DNA of 64,000 bases from Limnephilus marmoratus (GCA_917880885.1 OU862920.1:35313019-35377018), one strand, 5' to 3'. Shown: positions 34,001 to 44,795, numbered from the stretch's first letter. Numbers and translations: made by a program. The notes: a model not told the origin generated them from the letters alone.

Positions 34001-34509
34001 AGTCGGAAAACCATGTGCTCAGGAGTGCAAAAATTCCGTAAGGCAGTTTTTTGACAAGTCCTCAGTGCCTAAGGCACAAAGTACTCGTTCAAAGGCCTTG
34101 GAAAAGTACGACATTTTGCGTCCAAACACTGGACGGATGCTGGAAGATCACCACACGAGGGGCTCCGCCGGTATCCGTACTGACGGTCGTTGATAATTTT
34201 TAGACTAGCTCTCCAAGCGTGCAACCGAGAAGACGTTCTTGTGGGACCTGATTTACAGTCTTGCGTACCTCACCTCGTTTGGTACCATTTTTTATTTTGT
34301 TAAAGAGAATGGAAATCATGATAATGTCCTTAACTGAGAAATATCACCTATCTCTTATGTTGGCCGACTTAACCGCAAAAGTATTGTGTTGGGCTAGTCG
34401 GTCATTCAATCTTTCAATGTTTATTCAATCTCTCATGTCAGCCATGTCGTTCATGAGAAAACGTTTGAGCCTACAGCGTAGCCAATAACGGTGAGCAATG
34501 ATTACTTAC
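34001..34509. other. Intronic sequence, nothing recognised
   Basis: Moderate GC, stops in all frames, no motif. Confidence 0.3.
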
Positions 34510-34734
34510 CTGGAAAGCCAGTATGTTGGCCAGACTGCACATGATTGGCTCGGTGGCGAAGCACAGCGTTTCGCCGCACTCCTCCACGGCGTGCAAGATG
34601 GTCAGCAGCTTGGATTGGCGCAGGCGCTCGAGCTGGCGCACCGAGTTGCGCAGCATCTCAGTCACAGTCTCCTTGCGCTTCGGCTTGTGTAACTTCTCGG
34701 CGCTCTTCTTCTCGAATATGAAGATGGAGCAGTC
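34510..34734 (-). CDS. SCYL2: SCYL2-like pseudokinase, N-lobe exon
   Basis: This internal exon is 225 nt, 75 codons, phase 0 at both ends. On the minus strand it is preceded by a pyrimidine-rich acceptor ending TTTGCAG and followed by the donor GTAAGTAAT. The peptide starts DCSIFIFEKK and ends CSLANILAFQ. It matches the SCY1-like 2 kinase-like domain: the beta-3 strand (human VAVFVFDKK), a basic helix with the QLxRLR motif, LLTIxHxxEE, then FATEP and SLANIL in the hinge region. SCYL2 family proteins are catalytically weak or inactive kinases associated with clathrin coats and trans-Golgi/endosome sorting. GC content is clearly higher than in the surrounding intron, as expected for a conserved exon. 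The previous exon, which should hold the glycine-rich loop region, is not visible up to 64000. Identification comes from remembered family motifs, not a search; SCYL1 or SCYL3 fit less well. Confidence 0.87.
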
Positions 34735-35015
34735 CTGCAAACAAAATTAAGTTGAAATGGTGCCATACAAAGTGCAGGAAAGACAAGGCTCGATGATGTA
34801 AGGCTCGATGATGATAAATGTGAGTTATTAATTTCTGATTCGAGCATTCATAATTTCAATTTTTATTTTTTTTTTTAATTTATCATAACTTAAAGACAAC
34901 ATCTCAATGAACTGGACAATAGTTCTAGAACCCTTTCACAATAAAATACAATTAGAATGAATTATGGGACAAAATTATAGATGAAAATATTAATATCTGA
35001 ATTTAAAAAAAATTC

Positions 35016-35285
35016 GAGTGTAGTTTAAACACGCGGCAGAAGCGAAAATTTACCAAAACAATCTCAAACAATACTTGAAAAGTGAGGTCATAATCAAAGC
35101 GACCAATGAGTGCAGACCTAGCGTAATTTCCGTTTAATATCTCAACCAATAGGAGCCTTTAAAAGTGACATCATAATCAAAGCGGCCAATGAGCGCAGTT
35201 GATGCATCGCAGGTGCAGTAATCGTTATTTCAGTTTCATCCGAAATCCCAATCACAGCGGGGCTATAGATGTTTCATTTGAAAAA
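35016..35285 (+). mobile_element. HINE-like family B, copy B3 (two internal units)
   Basis: Starts TTCGAGTGTAGTTTAAACAC (stem GTGT/ACAC), then GCGGCAGAAGCGAAAATTT, and ends GGGGCTATAGATGTTTCATT. Two units contain CATAATCAAAGCGACCAATG and CTCAACCAATAGGAGCC. Confidence 0.75.
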
Positions 35286-35294
35286 TTACAAGCG

Positions 35295-35515
35295 TAATTA
35301 ACATACGCGGTAGAAGTGAAACATTCAGAAAACTAAAGTAGACAAGAGTGGGGAGACTATGAAGCACCGCACAAAGAGGAGACCGATTATTATATCTCAT
35401 TATTTCCTAAATCCTATAGATATATGTGTTTGTCTTTTTTCATAGTCGCTTTTTCGTTTCATCGAATTTAAAATCACAACGGTGCTAAAAAAGTTTTCGC
35501 TTCAATAAAAAGTAA
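35295..35515 (+). mobile_element. HINE-like family C, copy C6 (one unit)
   Basis: Starts TACGCGGTAGAAGTGAAAC and GAAAACTAAAGTAGACAAG, has CACCGCACAAAGAGGAGACC, and ends CACAACGGTGCTAAAAAAG, TTTTCGCTTCAATAAAA. Confidence 0.75.
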
Positions 35516-35640
35516 TAAACCATTACTAAATCAGTATTAGTAATGGTTAATCAATTCATTTAGTATTAGTAGAGTTTGAACTTTGAGAGAGTGCTAATTG
35601 AATAACATGGGAGGAAACATGTAAACTTTATAATAAAAAA

Positions 35641-35802
35641 CGAGTGTGCTTTAGACCACACGACTGAAGAAAAACCTTACTAATCTATATCCCCATCTCA
35701 ACTTCCGTTCGCCTCGCCCGTATCACTTTTCATAACGCTCTCGTCACGCATTCATCAGCTTACTCCCCAAGTCAAGCGTGCGTAAAGAAGTTTTACTTAA
35801 AA
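35641..35802 (-). mobile_element. HINE-like family A, copy A6 (one unit)
   Basis: Reverse copy with complete hairpin end CGAGTGTGCTTTAGACCACA, CGACTGAAG, and distal end CGTAAAGAAGTTTTACTTAA. Confidence 0.78.
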
Positions 35803-36430
35803 AAAACATTCAGTTTAAAGACGAAGGTAAACCACCAACATTTAGTATCATTACATAGCATAAAATGAAGTCGCTAAAAATGTATGTGCGCGTTAAATTT
35901 TTAAACTACGCAACGGATTTTCATACGGTTTTCACCAATAAATAGAGTGATTGAAGAGGAATGTTTGTATGTATAATACATGTAAATTATATTAGAGAAA
36001 AGCCGAGAAATTCAAAGAAAACATATTTTTGTGCGATTTAAAACGGCTGGCGGGCCGTACTATAGTCACTTTTGAAATTCATTCTACGGAATAAATTGGA
36101 AAATACGTGTCCTAGAGTAAGTAGGTATTTGATTTTCCCTGTTCAAATATCCAGTGTTGCATTGCAAGCATTGTATAATTAGTGGCGAGTTAATTAGTTT
36201 ACATGTATAATACATGCTTATTATAGTAGAGAAAAGCCGAGAAATTCAAATATTCAATTCAGGCAACGGGCAGCGGGCAGCTGGCAAGCGGGTGGTGTAG
36301 ATTTTGTAAAGGTTGGGTAATGGCGTTGTGTTTCGTTAGCCACAGCAACGTGTGGCCGGGTCTGCTAGTTTATTATATAAAGTGAATAAGAAGAGCATTT
36401 GGTTAAACATAACTAACTAAGAACTCTATT
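35803..36430. other. Non-coding, dispersed-repeat fragments
   Basis: TGTATGTGCGCGTTAAATTT and GGATTTTCATACGGTTTTCA (35880-35930), duplicated TACATG...TATAATA and GAGAAAAGCCGAGAAATTC (35998 and 36233), and CACGTGTGGCCGGGTCTGC TAG near 36350 suggest a reverse copy of a CTAGCTG-starting repeat. Confidence 0.4.
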
Positions 36431-36431
36431 A

Positions 36432-36645
36432 ATGGAGGATGGAAGCTCAAGAAGGACATGGCACGACCAAGTGAATCAAATACTTGAACCAGGCCATGAC
36501 AAGAGTCAGAATAAAAGAAGAGCATGCATGAGACGTTGTACGAATGTAACCGAGGCAAGGAATGTGTGCCAAGACCGAGTTGTTTGGCGGTCCGTCCTCT
36601 CTGCCTACCCCTGCGGAGAAACGGCGTGATGATTAGTTAGTTACG
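36432..36645 (+). pseudogene. RTE-like element 3' terminus
   Basis: Reads RRTWHDQVNQILEPGHDKSQ, NKRRACMRRCTNVTEARNVC, QDRVVWRSVLSAYPCGETA then TGA, followed by TTAGTTAGTTAC. It is about 80% identical by eye to the end of the 54.2 kb RTE-like ORF. This is a heavily 5'-truncated copy. Confidence 0.8.
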
Positions 36646-37950
36646 TTTTCTGAGGTCCCGCCAGAGATGAAACGCTTTTGTTGTCGCCAAATATGTTAAT
36701 ATGACTCGTGGCCCAAGGATTGTGGCGCTAAGTGTCGTGTGCAATCTAAAAATAGACGATGGACCTTTGCTTATTTGTGCGTTTCCGTCATCGAGCGATG
36801 AAGGGGGTTAGATAAGAGCCTCGAAATTCTCACGACTGGCGCTCCGGAAATTACGGTTTCTAATCTTTTAAATTTTATTTGATAAATATGTGTTTTAACA
36901 ATATATTAATTAAAAATAATCTTAAGGTATGTTTGCGGCACGTTCCATGGTGGAATATACTCTCAATATCGCCCCGGCGTAAGACCATCATTCAGAATTG
37001 AAATGTTGCTTGAAATGGTGTTAGCCGTGTTTGGTGACTCAATCTGAATAGTCAGGTACTTCCCACATTTCGCTTCCCCTTATCCTGCCCTCCCCACATA
37101 TTTTTAGCCTCACAACATTTCCCAATTAGGGGTTTCATTGTCTTACAGGCTCCACTTGGAACCCTTGCGAGTTATTCACATAATAAAATAAAAATATATA
37201 ATATCTCCATATATATATCATCATTTTGTAAGAAAAGATCGCCACATACTATGACTCTCGCCTTATTAAAAAATTCCTATTCAAAGACATAATTTTGACA
37301 TGACTTTAAACGTGCTTGATGACCAGATCTAAATCGTTAGTTCTCTAACACATTTCCTTCTTATACTTCCTTTCTCTTCCTAGTATTCATATCCCAAACG
37401 GGGATGTCACAATTCCAATAGCTACATTTAGTAGAGAGAAGTTGAGCGGTATTGTTTATGCTTTTACTAAAAATAATATTTTTTATTTCAAGACAGTCAA
37501 AAGTATTGCCAAAAGATTAATCAAAATTTCGTTAAGTCTTAAAATCTTTTCTAAACGGTTTTGCGTAAGTGTCATATTGAAAACGTTTTCTTGACGCCAT
37601 ATTAATTCGTAATACGCCAGGCATCGCCATCAGGAAGAGATTGACTCATAAAAAGCACTCTGGTGCCTCGGTATACTCTTTATGCTTCAGGCATCCCCGA
37701 GTAATTGCCCCTCAAGGCGTAATGAGCCGAAGTATTCGATAAGGGACGAAACATTTTTTTAAGACATATTTACCATTTAGAGAACGTTTTAAGAATATCT
37801 TTAAGAGTCGTAAGACGAGTTTTGTAAAATTACTCATTAAAAGCAATAATTGATTGCAGAGCGAGGTCAACTATGAATGATCAGTTTTACGAAAACAAAG
37901 CTTACGTATAGAATATCTAGTTATAGGTACGTAATGTTTAATTAATTTTT
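36646..37950. other. AT-rich non-coding sequence
   Basis: Nothing recognised; TATA-rich microsatellite near 37190-37220. Confidence 0.3.
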
Positions 37951-38020
37951 AATTAAATGAAGACAATATTAGCGAAACTCAATCGAAAATCTGGAGACAG
38001 AAAAATAAGAAAAATATATT

Positions 38021-38092
38021 GGCTCCACTGGGACTCGAACCCAGGACTAGAGGTTACATGGCAATTGCTCTAACAACTGAGCTACGGAATCC
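38021..38092 (-). pseudogene. tRNA-like sequence, left palindrome arm
   Basis: On the minus strand it opens GGATTCCGTAGCTCAGTTG, TTAGAGC (D-arm with A-box-like TAGCTCAGTTG), and has T-arm CCTGGGTTCGAGTCCCAG with an exact B-box GGTTCGAGTCC. The acceptor end TGGAGCC pairs only partly with GGATTCC. The anticodon stem is broken, so it is not a working tRNA. Confidence 0.6.
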
Positions 38093-38286
38093 ACATCAAA
38101 TTCGGTCACTTTTAACTGTATCATACTTCGACTAAGAACTACCAACATTATCTTTATTTTCTTACGCACTATTATTGGCTGCTATCTTTATAAGTGCGTT
38201 AAGAAAATGAAGATAATGTTGGTAGTTCTTAGTAGAAGTATGTTACAGTTGAAAGTGACCGAATTTGATATGGATTCAAAACAATA

Positions 38287-38358
38287 CATTCGTAGCTCAG
38301 TTGGTAGGGCACTTGCCGTGTAAGCAAAGGGTCCTGGGTTCGAGTCCCAGTGGAGCCA
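38287..38358 (+). pseudogene. tRNA-like sequence, right palindrome arm
   Basis: CGTAGCTCAGTTGGTAGGGC forms a D-arm, ACTTGCCGTGTAAGCAAAG a weak anticodon arm (loop CGTGTAA, TGT in the anticodon position but no T33), and CCTGGGTTCGAGTCCCAG a perfect T-arm. The 5' acceptor strand is lost. It is tRNA-derived, possibly threonine-type, not functional. Confidence 0.6.
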
Positions 38359-38689
38359 ATATATTTTTCCGATTTTTCTGTCTACAGATTTTCGATTGAG
38401 TTTCGCTAATATGTCTACATTCAATTAAATATTATAATTTGAGATTTTACTCATAAAGTACAAAAAATTAAAATAAAGTTTATTTAATTTGATAAAACAC
38501 GCATATATTTTTTTCCATTAGTTTCACATAGGAAAATATATTATAAAATATATTATTATAAAATATATTATACAGGAAGAAATAATTTCCCGCATTGCTT
38601 GCCCTTATTGTTAGGGATATTGTAGACGGCCTTTTCAACGATATAGCGATTATGGGACGTAAACAGTTATGAGGGACGTGTACAAATCT

Positions 38690-38975
38690 GGGGATCAGTG
38701 TCTCCAGGAGTGACCAATGTATTCATCCATTTCACCATATCTCCCTGGAGAGATCAAAAGGCCTCCCTCAACAAGTGTCTCTCAATACGGTCCGCCACTC
38801 AGTTGGTAGGTGGGCTAAGATCTCACAAACCTCACCCTGTAAACCCCGGTTCCCTTGGTAAGTCACAAAAGGTAGCGTACCACTTGGGTAACCTATAGCA
38901 GAAGTATTGTTTATCCAATAAATTGTTTCCGGGTGGCGGCGGTATCCAATACCCACATCCTCCTCCCAAATTGAT
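38690..38975 (-). mobile_element. SINE-like element copy S6 (tail missing)
   Basis: CCAGGAGTGACCAATGTATTC, CTCCCTGGAGAGATCAAAAGG, GTCTCTCAATACGGTCCGCC, CCTTGGTAAGTCACAAAAGG, TTCCGGGTGGCGGCGGTATCC, CCTCCCAAATTGA. It begins mid-body, so the 3' tail hairpin is absent. Confidence 0.7.
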
Positions 38976-39746
38976 TTGAATTGAGAATAACTGAAAATCC
39001 TAAAACTATTGTCAAGAAGTCATACCACATGTATCTGAAGGATCTCGGAAACAGAGAAATAGATTTATAACGTGCGTGTCGTGTGTATATCATGGTAACA
39101 TGTTAAATTTTCATATCAAATGTTCATGTTGTGCTTCTGACAAAAGCTACAGGCAAAAACCACAGAAATCTGTGTACTCGTACATCATCGAAAACTGAGA
39201 TTCCATGCTGGTATTTAATATTCCAAATGTGTCAAATCCTGCCCATCCAATCAATAATTAAATAACTCTGGACATTAAATTATTGCTTCATAAAGTTGAC
39301 GAGAACAATAAATTTTCCTATTAACGTTGATTGTGTTATTCTTGGACATTTTGCATATTTTGAATTGTTTTCCTCTCTTCTGAGCTTCAGGGAGTGAAAT
39401 CTGAGCATGTTCAGAAAAACGTCGGCTAGAGCCCCTGATAGTGGCCGCATTCCCTATCTAGAGATATGTCAAAAACTCTTTCTGAACCTTCTCAAGGTTG
39501 AACACCCTACCTCACTAGGATTCCAGATATCTGAGCCTGTGATCAGCCAAGTGGACCAAGGAGAAATATAAATTTAGGAAAAATTGAGGAGATTGTTTTT
39601 AAGGTTCAGGTTTCCCAGTTTTTCGATTATCGATGTTTTTAACATGGATTTTGTGTGAAAGAAATAATAATTGTAGCGTATTTCACGTAATTTAAACGCT
39701 TCTATATAACTGGCCTAAGGACTCTTAGCACGGTACTATAACTTTC
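38976..39746. other. Non-coding sequence, nothing recognised
   Basis: No coding signal or repeat match. Confidence 0.3.
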
Positions 39747-39850
39747 GGTAATTTCACATCGTTCCCTAGCATGACTGCAGATCGCCAACGAATAAGTAAC
39801 AGTTTACAACGTTAGTGATCTGCAGTTGTCCTAGGGAACGATGAGTTACC
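39747..39850. mobile_element. Small TIR element (MITE), 104 bp
   Basis: Inverted ends GGTAATTTCACATCGTTCCC, TAGCATGACTGCAGATC and GATCTGCAGTTGTCCTAGGG, AACGATGAGTTACC, with a 32-nt spacer. A related motif ATGACTGCGGATCG occurs at 12091. Confidence 0.7.
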
Positions 39851-41045
39851 TGTCAATCCTTTTCGATCGACCGTTCTAGGGAACCTGATGTCCCCTATCA
39901 TGTACGTAATTAGCCGATTCTATGTGTGTCCCAATACCCGCAAACTTAGCAGTCAAACTTCAAGAGCTTTCGAAACGAATTGCTGACCGACGAAAGAAAC
40001 GAGCCAAACTCCTGTTTTTAGGGCATTCAAACATAAATATCTCAAGAATTTCCAGCACGTGTATTGGATTTTGCAGACTTTACGTTGGCTCTTTCTCTAT
40101 TTTATTCTATTCATTTGCTTTTACATTTGGTGTTGATTTAGTTTTCGCAGTCCCTCTCCCTCTCCCTCCCACACTAAAACAAAGAATTCAATCAATAATA
40201 TCAATTTTGCATCACGTTTCCAGGAATCATGTCCTCTTATCAATTTCAAATTGTTGTAGTCCTTTAAATAAATCTGCCATTCTCGTGTTTTAAGCAGTAC
40301 TAGATTTTGTAAGATTGTGCGTTCCATGGTAGGTAGGTAATAATAATAACATTTGTGTAGCATGGTTTTGAGTTACGTTTCTTAGTAAGCATAATTTGAA
40401 TTTTACTTTATTAGGGAAACAAGCATTTGTGTACACATATTCCTAACATTACAATGGTATCTGGTTTGCATAGACCAGTAAAATTTCCGCACAAAATAAT
40501 GTATATAAAGACTAATGATGCAAGAAAAATTCATCGAAGGTGAAATTGAGAGAAAAAAAAATTTAATATTTGCTAATATTGACGATGATTAAATATATTT
40601 TGCAAATATATAGATACAAGTATGTGAAAGTCACACAGATGTCGAGAAATTGAACTGTTTGTACTTTTCTAAATTTGACGTCCTTGTTCACCTTGTTCAT
40701 TTGTTCGTTTACGGTGTTGTAAAAGAAAAACAAATGAAGAATTGCTGGCAGCAAGGATACCCCATGATTCGAGAAAATCTCACAATTGGGTTTACCATAG
40801 TCCCCATCCGCAACGTCCGTACTCCGGCTGCAGCGTTCAGTTTCAGTTATCAATGAAATTGTCCAATCCCCGATTCGAGCGGAATATGCATGAACATATT
40901 GTATTTGTCGAGTAAAACAATTCTAAGGCACAATAGTTCATCATTTGAGAGTTTCAGCACTCGCTGTTTCTGCTTCGATGGAAAATATGCATTTTATTTT
41001 AAAAGAATCCATATTAAATAAAAACTAGGTTTAGTGTAACCGTGC
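39851..41045. other. Non-coding AT-rich sequence
   Basis: A 123-codon open frame at 39922-40293 has no domain that I recognise and is treated as chance. Confidence 0.3.
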
Positions 41046-41049
41046 ATTC

Positions 41050-41570
41050 GCCAGAGCAGATATAAACTGTATGCTGTTTTAGTGCGCACCTCAGTTGAAT
41101 TTGGTAAACACATATTGTGTGGAGCCCCACAGTACCTCGAGAAAGACCAAAAAACCCTCAACTGTGTGCAAAAACGGGCGGTCCGTTCGATGGAATCTCT
41201 TATCTTAACAAACGGATTTCAATCTTTAAAGCACAGGCGACGGATGGGAATGCTGTCCTTGTTCTAGTGGTATTTTAATGGCAGATGCTTCAAGGAAGTA
41301 GCGTGAATGATTCCTACAGCAACGTGCACAGTCGGGAAACACGCCAAACGCGCGCACAACATTTGTACACAGTTAAAATTTGTCACATGAGAACCCGTCG
41401 TTTCTACGACTCGTTCTTGAGTTAGTTGAATAGTTCGGCTGTGGAACGATTTGGCGGCCTCTGTTTCTTCTTCCCTCTTACAACATAAGTCTCTTCAAGA
41501 CCCAGGTCAACATCTTCATTTCCACCAAAAGACCTGTTACAACCCGTTTCAAATAGCATCACCAAAGATA
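41050..41570 (+). pseudogene. LINE ORF2 C-terminal relic (tail-sharing family)
   Basis: From 41082: EFGKHILCGAPQYLEKDQKT, LNCVQKRAVRSMESLILTNG, FQSLKHRRRMGMLSLF, stop, WYFNGRC, then nucleotide similarity to the 61.5 kb LINE (GTGCACAGTCGGGAAACACG, ACATTTGTACACAGTTAAAA, CGGCTGTGGAACGATTTGG). The W-NDLP motif survives as WNDLAAS. It overlaps and extends upstream of the 61.5 kb copy. Multiple stops and frameshifts; the hairpin tail is not preserved. Confidence 0.72.
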
Positions 41571-42409
41571 ACTTAGGGTAAGTAATTTCCCCAAGGTACC
41601 TAACATTCTGTCCAAACTGTTATGTAAAAGTTGCTCTACATTAAAATGGTTTCCATTGTTATTATTCAGTATGTATGATACATAATCTGGTTCTATCTTG
41701 GCCCCAGGTTCGTTGAAAATGTAATTAATATAGGCCGCCAATTTTGTACAACCGTTTGGATAGAATATATAATTGGTGTGCCAATTTCTTATGGTATTTT
41801 ATTTGGCCATTGGTAGGTACCGACGTGGAATAATAAACTAGTTAATTATACTTTGTCGTTTGGAAAATCTCTAAAATAATAATTTGTATAAACCTTTGTG
41901 ATTGTTTCTTTAAAAGAACACCCTGGATGAAGTACGGAAATGGATAAATATTTATTGCGTTGTTCATTTGGCTCTTGATTGATTACAAAGCTCTGGCAGC
42001 CCGGAAACAATTCCCATCCATCAACTGCGAGCCAATCAATTTAAAGTTTAATCGCATTGCAAATTGCTGCATCGTTATAGCTCTACGGATAAAAAAGAAA
42101 GTTTTTACACCTTCTCTTAGGGGTTTTATAATCGTAATTTTATTAGAACCTTTACTTATTTATTTTTATATTTTTATTGAGATGTTCAATTCTTTCGCTA
42201 TGATGTTTTATTATTTTATTATTATGTTTTATGCTTATTCTAAGGTTGGGTTGTGTAATGTCTGCTTCATATTCAGACATCTAGAGAAGCGTTGGGCTTT
42301 TCCAATGAAACTTAATTTCTTCGTTACAAGTTGGTTTACTAATTATCGTGTATATTTAAATATTATATTGTACAGGATTATATTACATATCGGACTGGCT
42401 AGGAATTGG
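41571..42409. other. Non-coding; longest unexplained ORF 41960-42415
   Basis: A 151-codon plus-strand frame (41960-42415) is rich in Ile/Phe/Tyr, as expected for AT-rich sequence. It shows no domain and has no splice or promoter context. I do not call it a gene. Confidence 0.3.
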
Positions 42410-42510
42410 ATCTGAAGCTGGCTCGCACTGCGGCTGCGGCGGCTTACTCCACTGAAAGCCTTCGGCTCTCACCGTAACCGTTCGTGTTCACGTTCACGAC
42501 ACGAACGGTG
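42410..42510. other. GC-rich patch with perfect hairpin
   Basis: GGCTGCGGCGGCTTACTCC and CCGTTCGTGT (42478-42487), an 11-nt loop, then ACACGAACGG (42499-42508), a perfect 10-bp stem. Function unknown. Confidence 0.5.
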
Positions 42511-43120
42511 TTAGGTGGAATTGCTTTTATTACTTCAATGGACATCTGTTGGGATGTGGAAGAAGCTCTGTGGACATTTTCAATAAGGAACTCCAGTGAA
42601 AAATATTATGGCTTTAAAAAAATATGTTCATGTACACCAATAAACGCTGATTCTGAACATATTAGTTTTATTTAATAATATTAAACGCAGAGTTTTTAAA
42701 AAAATTATTAAAAAGTGCATTTTTAAACGTCTCGTTAAAACACGGCGTCAAGTTGGTATTGTAAAAATGGTTAGTGGTGCCGACAGTGCTAACTATTCAC
42801 CTGGCAGGTGATAGCATGTTGAAGTTGTATTGAAATTTGAAATTACGACTTGAAGTGTACGGCGTACGCCATTCAACATTTCGTATTTTTGGTTTATTTT
42901 CATACTGTTTATAGAGATTTAGATAAATAATAGTTGTTGTGTTTATTGAAACTTTATTTAGGCCTAAATAATGTTTCAAAAATAAAGGCATTTCTTATTA
43001 GTTTATTTCTATTATTGAAAATATTCAAAAACTACTGCACAAAAAAAATAGTAATGTTACTTCTAGGGAGAATACTAATGATTTGAAACGAATAATAGCG
43101 ATTCTAAAAAGAGATAAACA
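42511..43120. other. AT-rich non-coding sequence
   Basis: Nothing recognised. Confidence 0.3.
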
Positions 43121-43124
43121 CATA

Positions 43125-43525
43125 AATCTTTAGGATTTAGCCTATAACCGATAGTATAACCGGTCTCCTCTTTGTGCGATGCTTCGTAGTCTCCCCAGTC
43201 TTGTCTACTTTATTTAGTTTTAATTTTTTTATGTCCATTTGTTACTTAAAATTTATTATTGTCATTCGCTAGATGCTAGCATATTTAAAATTCGTAATAA
43301 AAAAGTAACAGAAGTACCTACATGAAAAATAAAATATAAAATAAAATAATAATGTAAAAAATAAAATTAAAATATAAAATAAAATAATAATGTAAAATAA
43401 AAAATAAAATAAAAATGTCTAGAAATTGTTACATAGTTAATGCCCAAGAAATACAAAAAAAAAATCTATTTTAGTTTCCTGAAGGTTTCACTTCTACCGC
43501 GTGCGAATTGCACACTCCGATTTTT
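43125..43525 (-). mobile_element. HINE-like family C, copy C7, interrupted
   Basis: Reverse copy: ATCTTTAGGATTTAGCC, CCGGTCTCCTCTTTGTGCGA, CTCCCCAGTCTTGTCTACTT, then a foreign AT-rich insert (about 43216-43470, with AAATAAAAT repeats), then TTTAGTTTCCTGAAGGTTTC, ACTTCTACCGCGTGCGAATT, GCACACTCCGATTTTTT (hairpin end). Confidence 0.68.
43320..43420. repeat. AAATAAAAT microsatellite
   Basis: Irregular runs of AAAATAAAATAATAATGTA. Confidence 0.8.
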
Positions 43526-44083
43526 TAAATTATTTTTTTACTATTTTTAGGGTCCTAGGCATCGAACGGTACAATCTAGTTGCGCCATTGTCTTACCCAA
43601 TTTCAGAGAAATGCGCGTGAAATTGCGAAATTCGTAACGTGCAATGTTATTAACGAGCCTATTCGCCGAGTTTCAGCTCGATCGATTAATTTCCACTTCA
43701 AAGATTTGCATTAATTCAATCACCAAAACAGAATCTATATTAAAAAAAGTGCTGCCATTTACATTTCGACTTTTAAAAGGTCTACGTTAAACGCCTATTC
43801 TAAATCCATTTCATTTGACAGTGATACATTACTTGTATTTCTGTGAAACATCCTAACCTGAAACATAATACTTTTCCTGGGGTGTTTTATATTTAACTAA
43901 GATGTTTTAAGCTTTTACTTTGTGTAAATGATTTCTTTTCAAGACGAAATTAAATGTATTCACGGATGTTGAATTTATTTTGTAACGAAATATTCAGTAA
44001 ATCCCGTATAAATAATTAGGGTTCAGGTATTGTTTGGGTTGATAATAACATTTTCTTAGAAGTTCAGGATCAGGTTACGTAAC
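43526..44083. other. AT-rich non-coding sequence
   Basis: Nothing recognised. Confidence 0.3.
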
Positions 44084-44795
44084 TTACAATCCCGATTTGT
44101 GTACTTGGATGGATTTATTATTATTTTGGATATCATTAAAATGCTTCTTGTGTTGTGATATTATTATTATTTTTAGTGAAAATTTTTTCGCACCGTTGTG
44201 ATTTGAAACTCGATGAAACGGAAACGAGCAACAATATAAAGAATACGATTTTAGATTTTCACGGCGAAAAATATTTTTGTTATTAGTTTTTGGGGTATTA
44301 TGCCGTGTTGCGCTACCTCCTTCTTTAGCCAACGTTTCGGATAGCGTTGCAGTGTCCATCATCAGTGCAGATGTGTAATAGTTAGGGGTGATGTTTGTAC
44401 TTATCTACTTAGGAGCGATACCGTGTCGCCAGCTCCACTCCTCTACGAGCTGGCGCTACAATATACTTCAACATGTTTTTTTGCGTTTAGCCTTGATGTA
44501 ACCGTCAATTACCGGATACCAAGAACTATTGAGCTTAGCTCCGTCGTCTCTATTAATATTTATAGGATTTTTGTGAATTTCAATTGCCTCCGTAATCAGG
44601 CGTGCTCTGTGAGTTTTGGGTCTTCCCAGGACCTCAGGGACAAATCCAAAGTAATGGATTTGTCCCTGAGGTTGGCTAAAGAAAACGTAAGAGAAACGTT
44701 GGCTAAAGAAGGAGGTAGCGCAACACGGCATAATACCCCAAAAACTAATAACAAAAAAAAAACAATAAAAAGAGATAAATACGGACATCTATAGG
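44084..44795 (-). pseudogene. Penelope-like element C-terminus, folded back
   Basis: The minus-strand frame at 44468-44660 reads HYFGFVPEVLGRPKTHRARL, ITEAIEIHKNPININRDDGA, KLNSSWYP. This is the C-terminal part of the GIY-YIG endonuclease of Penelope-like retroelements (family pattern RLIREAxEIxKxxxNxNRDDGxxLSxxW). Below it (44084-44400) is the 3' UTR (MMDTATLSETLAKEGG-type sequence). Above it the sequence reverses: ACCTCAGGGACAAATCC (44631-44647), 8 nt, then its exact complement (44656-44672), followed by a plus-strand copy of the UTR (44690-44755). The fold-back is a rearrangement junction. Confidence 0.75.

Larger units (their letters stand above)
12586..34509 (-). other. 21.9 kb intron of the SCYL2-like gene
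   Basis: Bounded by GTAAGTAAT (34509 downwards) and TTCGCAG (ending 12586). The two flanking exons join in phase 0, and the joined peptide is co-linear with SCYL2 family members with no missing residues, so no exon need be hidden inside. The intron contains retrotransposon fragments, SINE-like copies, HINE-like elements, a 2.0 kb hAT-like element and long palindromes, described separately. Confidence 0.8.
37951..38430. mobile_element. 480-bp palindrome with a tRNA-like unit in each arm
   Basis: The left arm (37951-38165) and right arm (38195-38430) are reverse complements over nearly their full length, centred near 38190. Shared blocks: AATTAAATGAAGACAAT outside, GCGAAACTCAATCGAAAAT, GGCTCCACTGGGACTCGAAC, AAATTCGGTCACTTTTAACTG, ACTACCAACATTATCTT inside. 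A truncated relative lies at 1583-1820. Confidence 0.85.

Noticed and set aside
12600..34500. Additional SCYL2 exon hidden in the intron
   Set aside because: The two exons join in phase 0 and are co-linear with the family at SLANxL...YGLLQ with no missing segment.
34498..34750. Plus-strand ORFs opposite the SCYL2 exon
   Set aside because: They are antisense shadows of the exon; only the minus strand has splice sites and family motifs.
38021..38358. Two genuine tRNA genes
   Set aside because: Acceptor stems are mismatched or lost, anticodon stems are broken and T33 is missing; both sit in a repetitive palindrome.
41960..42415. 151-codon hydrophobic ORF
   Set aside because: Ile/Phe/Tyr-rich as expected by chance in AT-rich DNA, no domain, no splice or promoter context.
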